From assembly GCA_900751785.1 (NCBI GenBank), contig CAADSM010000073.1, forward strand, positions 1 through 14,986: a DNA stretch of 14,986 nt, in the 5' to 3' direction. The stretch is from Lachnospiraceae bacterium. Lineage in GTDB: Bacteria > Bacillota > Clostridia > Lachnospirales > Lachnospiraceae. Below, in pieces: positions 13,347 to 14,986 of the stretch (positions are counted from its first letter, which is position 1; each line of letters opens with the position of its first letter). Both the position numbers and the translations under genes were made by a program. The notes beneath the pieces were generated by a model. It ran no database searches. It was not told where the DNA came from and saw only the letters and a program-made list of their open reading frames with translations.

Positions 13347-14986
13347 GTGGCTGTTAAAACGATAAATACAGAGATGCTTCAGAAGATGTTTCTTGCCGGA
13401 GCGGCAAATCTGGAAGCAAAAAAAGAATACATTAATGAGCTGAATGTATTTCCTGTACCGGATGGAGATACGGGAACGAACATGACGCTGACTATCATGT
13501 CAGCGGCGAAAGAGGTCAACGCTCTGGAGAATCCGGATATGGTATCGATCGCAAAGGCAATCTCTTCCGGTTCCCTCAGGGGAGCGAGAGGAAATTCCGG
13601 GGTTATCCTCTCCCAGCTGCTCCGCGGATTTACAAAGGAAATACGCGAGTATCAGGAAATCGACGCCGCAGTCCTGGCGAGGGCATGTGACCGTGCGACT
13701 GCGACAGCATACAAGGCGGTCATGAAGCCGAAGGAAGGCACGATCCTCACTGTTGCGAAGGGCGCTTCACAGAAAGCACAGGAGATGGCAGAGACAACAG
13801 AGGATCTGGAGGTTTTCCTTTCTGAAGTGATCAAATATGCAGAGGAAGTCCTTGCACAGACACCGGAGATGCTCCCGGTCCTGAAAGAGGCAGGCGTGGT
13901 TGATTCCGGCGGACAGGGACTTATTGAGGTCCTCCACGGTGCGTTTGACGCCTTCCAGGGAAAAGAAGTGGATTATACAGCGATCGAGGCGAGCGCGGGC
14001 ACTAAGATGGTGAAGCCGTCTCAGCAGGCTGAGGCAGATATCAAATTCGGATACTGTACAGAGTTTATCATTATGACAGAAAAGCAGTTTACGGACAAGG
14101 ATGAGAATGATTTCAAGGCGTATCTGGAATCTATCGGTGATTCGATCGTGTGTGTGGCAGACGAGGATGTGGTAAAAGTCCATGTGCATACCAACGATCC
14201 GGGACTGGCGATCCAGAAGGCGCTGACATATGGACAGCTCTCCAGGATGAAGATCGACAACATGCGCGAGGAGCATCAGGAGAAGCTGATCAAGGATGCA
14301 GAGAAGGCTGCTGCGGAGCAGGCGGCGAAGAAGGTCCAGATGAAGAAGAAAGAGCCCAGAAAGCCGGTTGGATTCATTGCGGTATCGATCGGAGACGGGA
14401 TGAACGAGATCTTCCGCGAGCTCGGTGTAGACTATATCATTGAAGGCGGCCAGACGATGAATCCGAGCACGGACGATATGCTGACAGCGATCGATAACGT
14501 GAATGCGGATCATATCTTTATCCTGCCGAACAATAAGAATATCATCCTTGCGGCAAACCAGGCGCGGTCTCTGACAAAGGACAAGGATATCCTTGTCATC
14601 CCGACGAAAACGGTTCCTCAGGGAATCACAGCCGTGATCAATTATATGCCGGAAGCAGACGTTGACACGAACCTGGAGACTATGGAGGAAGGAATCAAAA
14701 ACGTCAAGACAGGTCAGGTGACCTATGCAGTGCGTGATACCCATATCGACGACAAGACGATCCATGAAGGCGATATCATGGGAATCGGAGATCAGGGTAT
14801 CCTCTCAGTCGGCCAGTCTGTGGAAGAGACGACAAAAGAGATGCTGGAGGCAATGGTTGATGAAGATACAGAGCTGATCAGCATGTATTACGGACAGGAT
14901 GTGCTGGCAGAAGATGCTGAGAAATTTGCGGAGGTAGTGGCGGAGCTGTATCCGGATGTGGATGTTGACCTTCACTCCGGCGGACA
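13347..14986 (+). CDS. fakA: FakA, DAK2-domain fatty acid kinase catalytic subunit (3' end missing)
   Basis: Open to the right edge; 546 codons are present, so only the last few residues should be missing. FakA phosphorylates fatty acids bound to FakB (DegV-type) proteins for phospholipid synthesis. The start is GTG at 13347 with AAGGAGG 8 bases upstream. The N-terminal DhaL-like kinase domain shows NVFPVPDGDTGTNM (33-46) with the Asp residues that bind Mg-ATP, and GSLRGARGNSGVILSQ (75-90). VVDSGGQGLIEV (184-195) closes the domain. The middle domain has Cys237 and HVH (279-281), matching the Cys-His-His zinc site of Staphylococcus FakA. A Lys/Ala-rich stretch (about 300-325) precedes the C-terminal DegV-like domain (GFIAVSIGDGMNEIF, VPQGITAVI, GIGDQGILS). 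No fakB gene is in the window. Confidence 0.95.
   Translation, partial: MAVKTINTEMLQKMFLAGAANLEAKKEYINELNVFPVPDGDTGTNMTLTIMSAAKEVNALENPDMVSIAKAISSGSLRGARGNSGVILSQLLRGFTKEIREYQEIDAAVLARACDRATATAYKAVMKPKEGTILTVAKGASQKAQEMAETTEDLEVFLSEVIKYAEEVLAQTPEMLPVLKEAGVVDSGGQGLIEVLHGAFDAFQGKEVDYTAIEASAGTKMVKPSQQAEADIKFGYCTEFIIMTEKQFTDKDENDFKAYLESIGDSIVCVADEDVVKVHVHTNDPGLAIQKALTYGQLSRMKIDNMREEHQEKLIKDAEKAAAEQAAKKVQMKKKEPRKPVGFIAVSIGDGMNEIFRELGVDYIIEGGQTMNPSTDDMLTAIDNVNADHIFILPNNKNIILAANQARSLTKDKDILVIPTKTVPQGITAVINYMPEADVDTNLETMEEGIKNVKTGQVTYAVRDTHIDDKTIHEGDIMGIGDQGILSVGQSVEETTKEMLEAMVDEDTELISMYYGQDVLAEDAEKFAEVVAELYPDVDVDLHSGG

Noticed and set aside
13767..14765. 332-codon open frame on the minus strand opposite fakA
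   Set aside because: Leu/Arg/His/Cys-rich shadow of a well-conserved + strand gene.
1..14986. tRNA/rRNA genes, CRISPR arrays, insertion sequences, prophage or toxin-antitoxin genes
   Set aside because: I looked on both strands and found no cloverleaf, regular spaced repeat, transposase or integrase motif; the window reads as core chromosome.

Overview
The window looks like chromosomal DNA of an anaerobic, probably spore-forming Clostridia, most likely a Lachnospiraceae-type member of the Firmicutes. The reasons are an Rnf complex subunit, a GerW/YtfJ spore protein, strong AGGAGG-type ribosome binding sites, sigma-A-like promoters with 17 bp spacers, and Bacillus-like gene order around rpmB-yloU-fakA. 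Base composition is fairly even throughout. I see no phage, IS, CRISPR, tRNA or rRNA sequence. No stretch over 300 bases lacks a gene; the four largest gaps are about 150-190 bp and hold promoters, terminators or a repeat-like element.

Region 1 (1-2782) is a redox block. The 3' end of rnfB meets a convergent apbE (FAD:protein FMN transferase lipoprotein) across a long bidirectional terminator hairpin. Divergently from apbE, a promoter drives a NusG-domain-II protein and a Gx-transporter/Hpre_diP_synt_I membrane protein. These two families correspond to EetA and EetB of the Gram-positive flavin-based extracellular electron transfer loci. Together with apbE and rnf they suggest a module that flavinylates and uses extracytoplasmic redox proteins. 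This is the most interesting biology in the window.

Region 2 (2783-5034) is core DNA metabolism and division: ruvA and ruvB (Holliday junction branch migration), probably co-transcribed with the eetAB-like pair, then zapA (FtsZ-ring protein) with its own promoter and terminator.

Region 3 (5087-12421) is one long collinear cluster: a large U32 'peptidase' (probably an RNA-hydroxylase-type Fe-S protein), a SEDS glycosyltransferase of the FtsW/RodA/SpoVE family, its class B penicillin-binding protein, an unknown 116-residue protein, a DUF2953 membrane protein, GerW/YtfJ, and a 45-residue membrane protein. The SEDS and PBP genes overlap by 119 bases, and both frames encode Arg/Lys-rich cytoplasmic tails.

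Region 4 (12422-14986) starts with a repeat-like intergenic stretch and a terminator, then rpmB on the minus strand. A divergent promoter pair separates rpmB from an Asp23/Gls24 (YloU) protein and fakA (DAK2 fatty acid kinase), which runs off the right edge.
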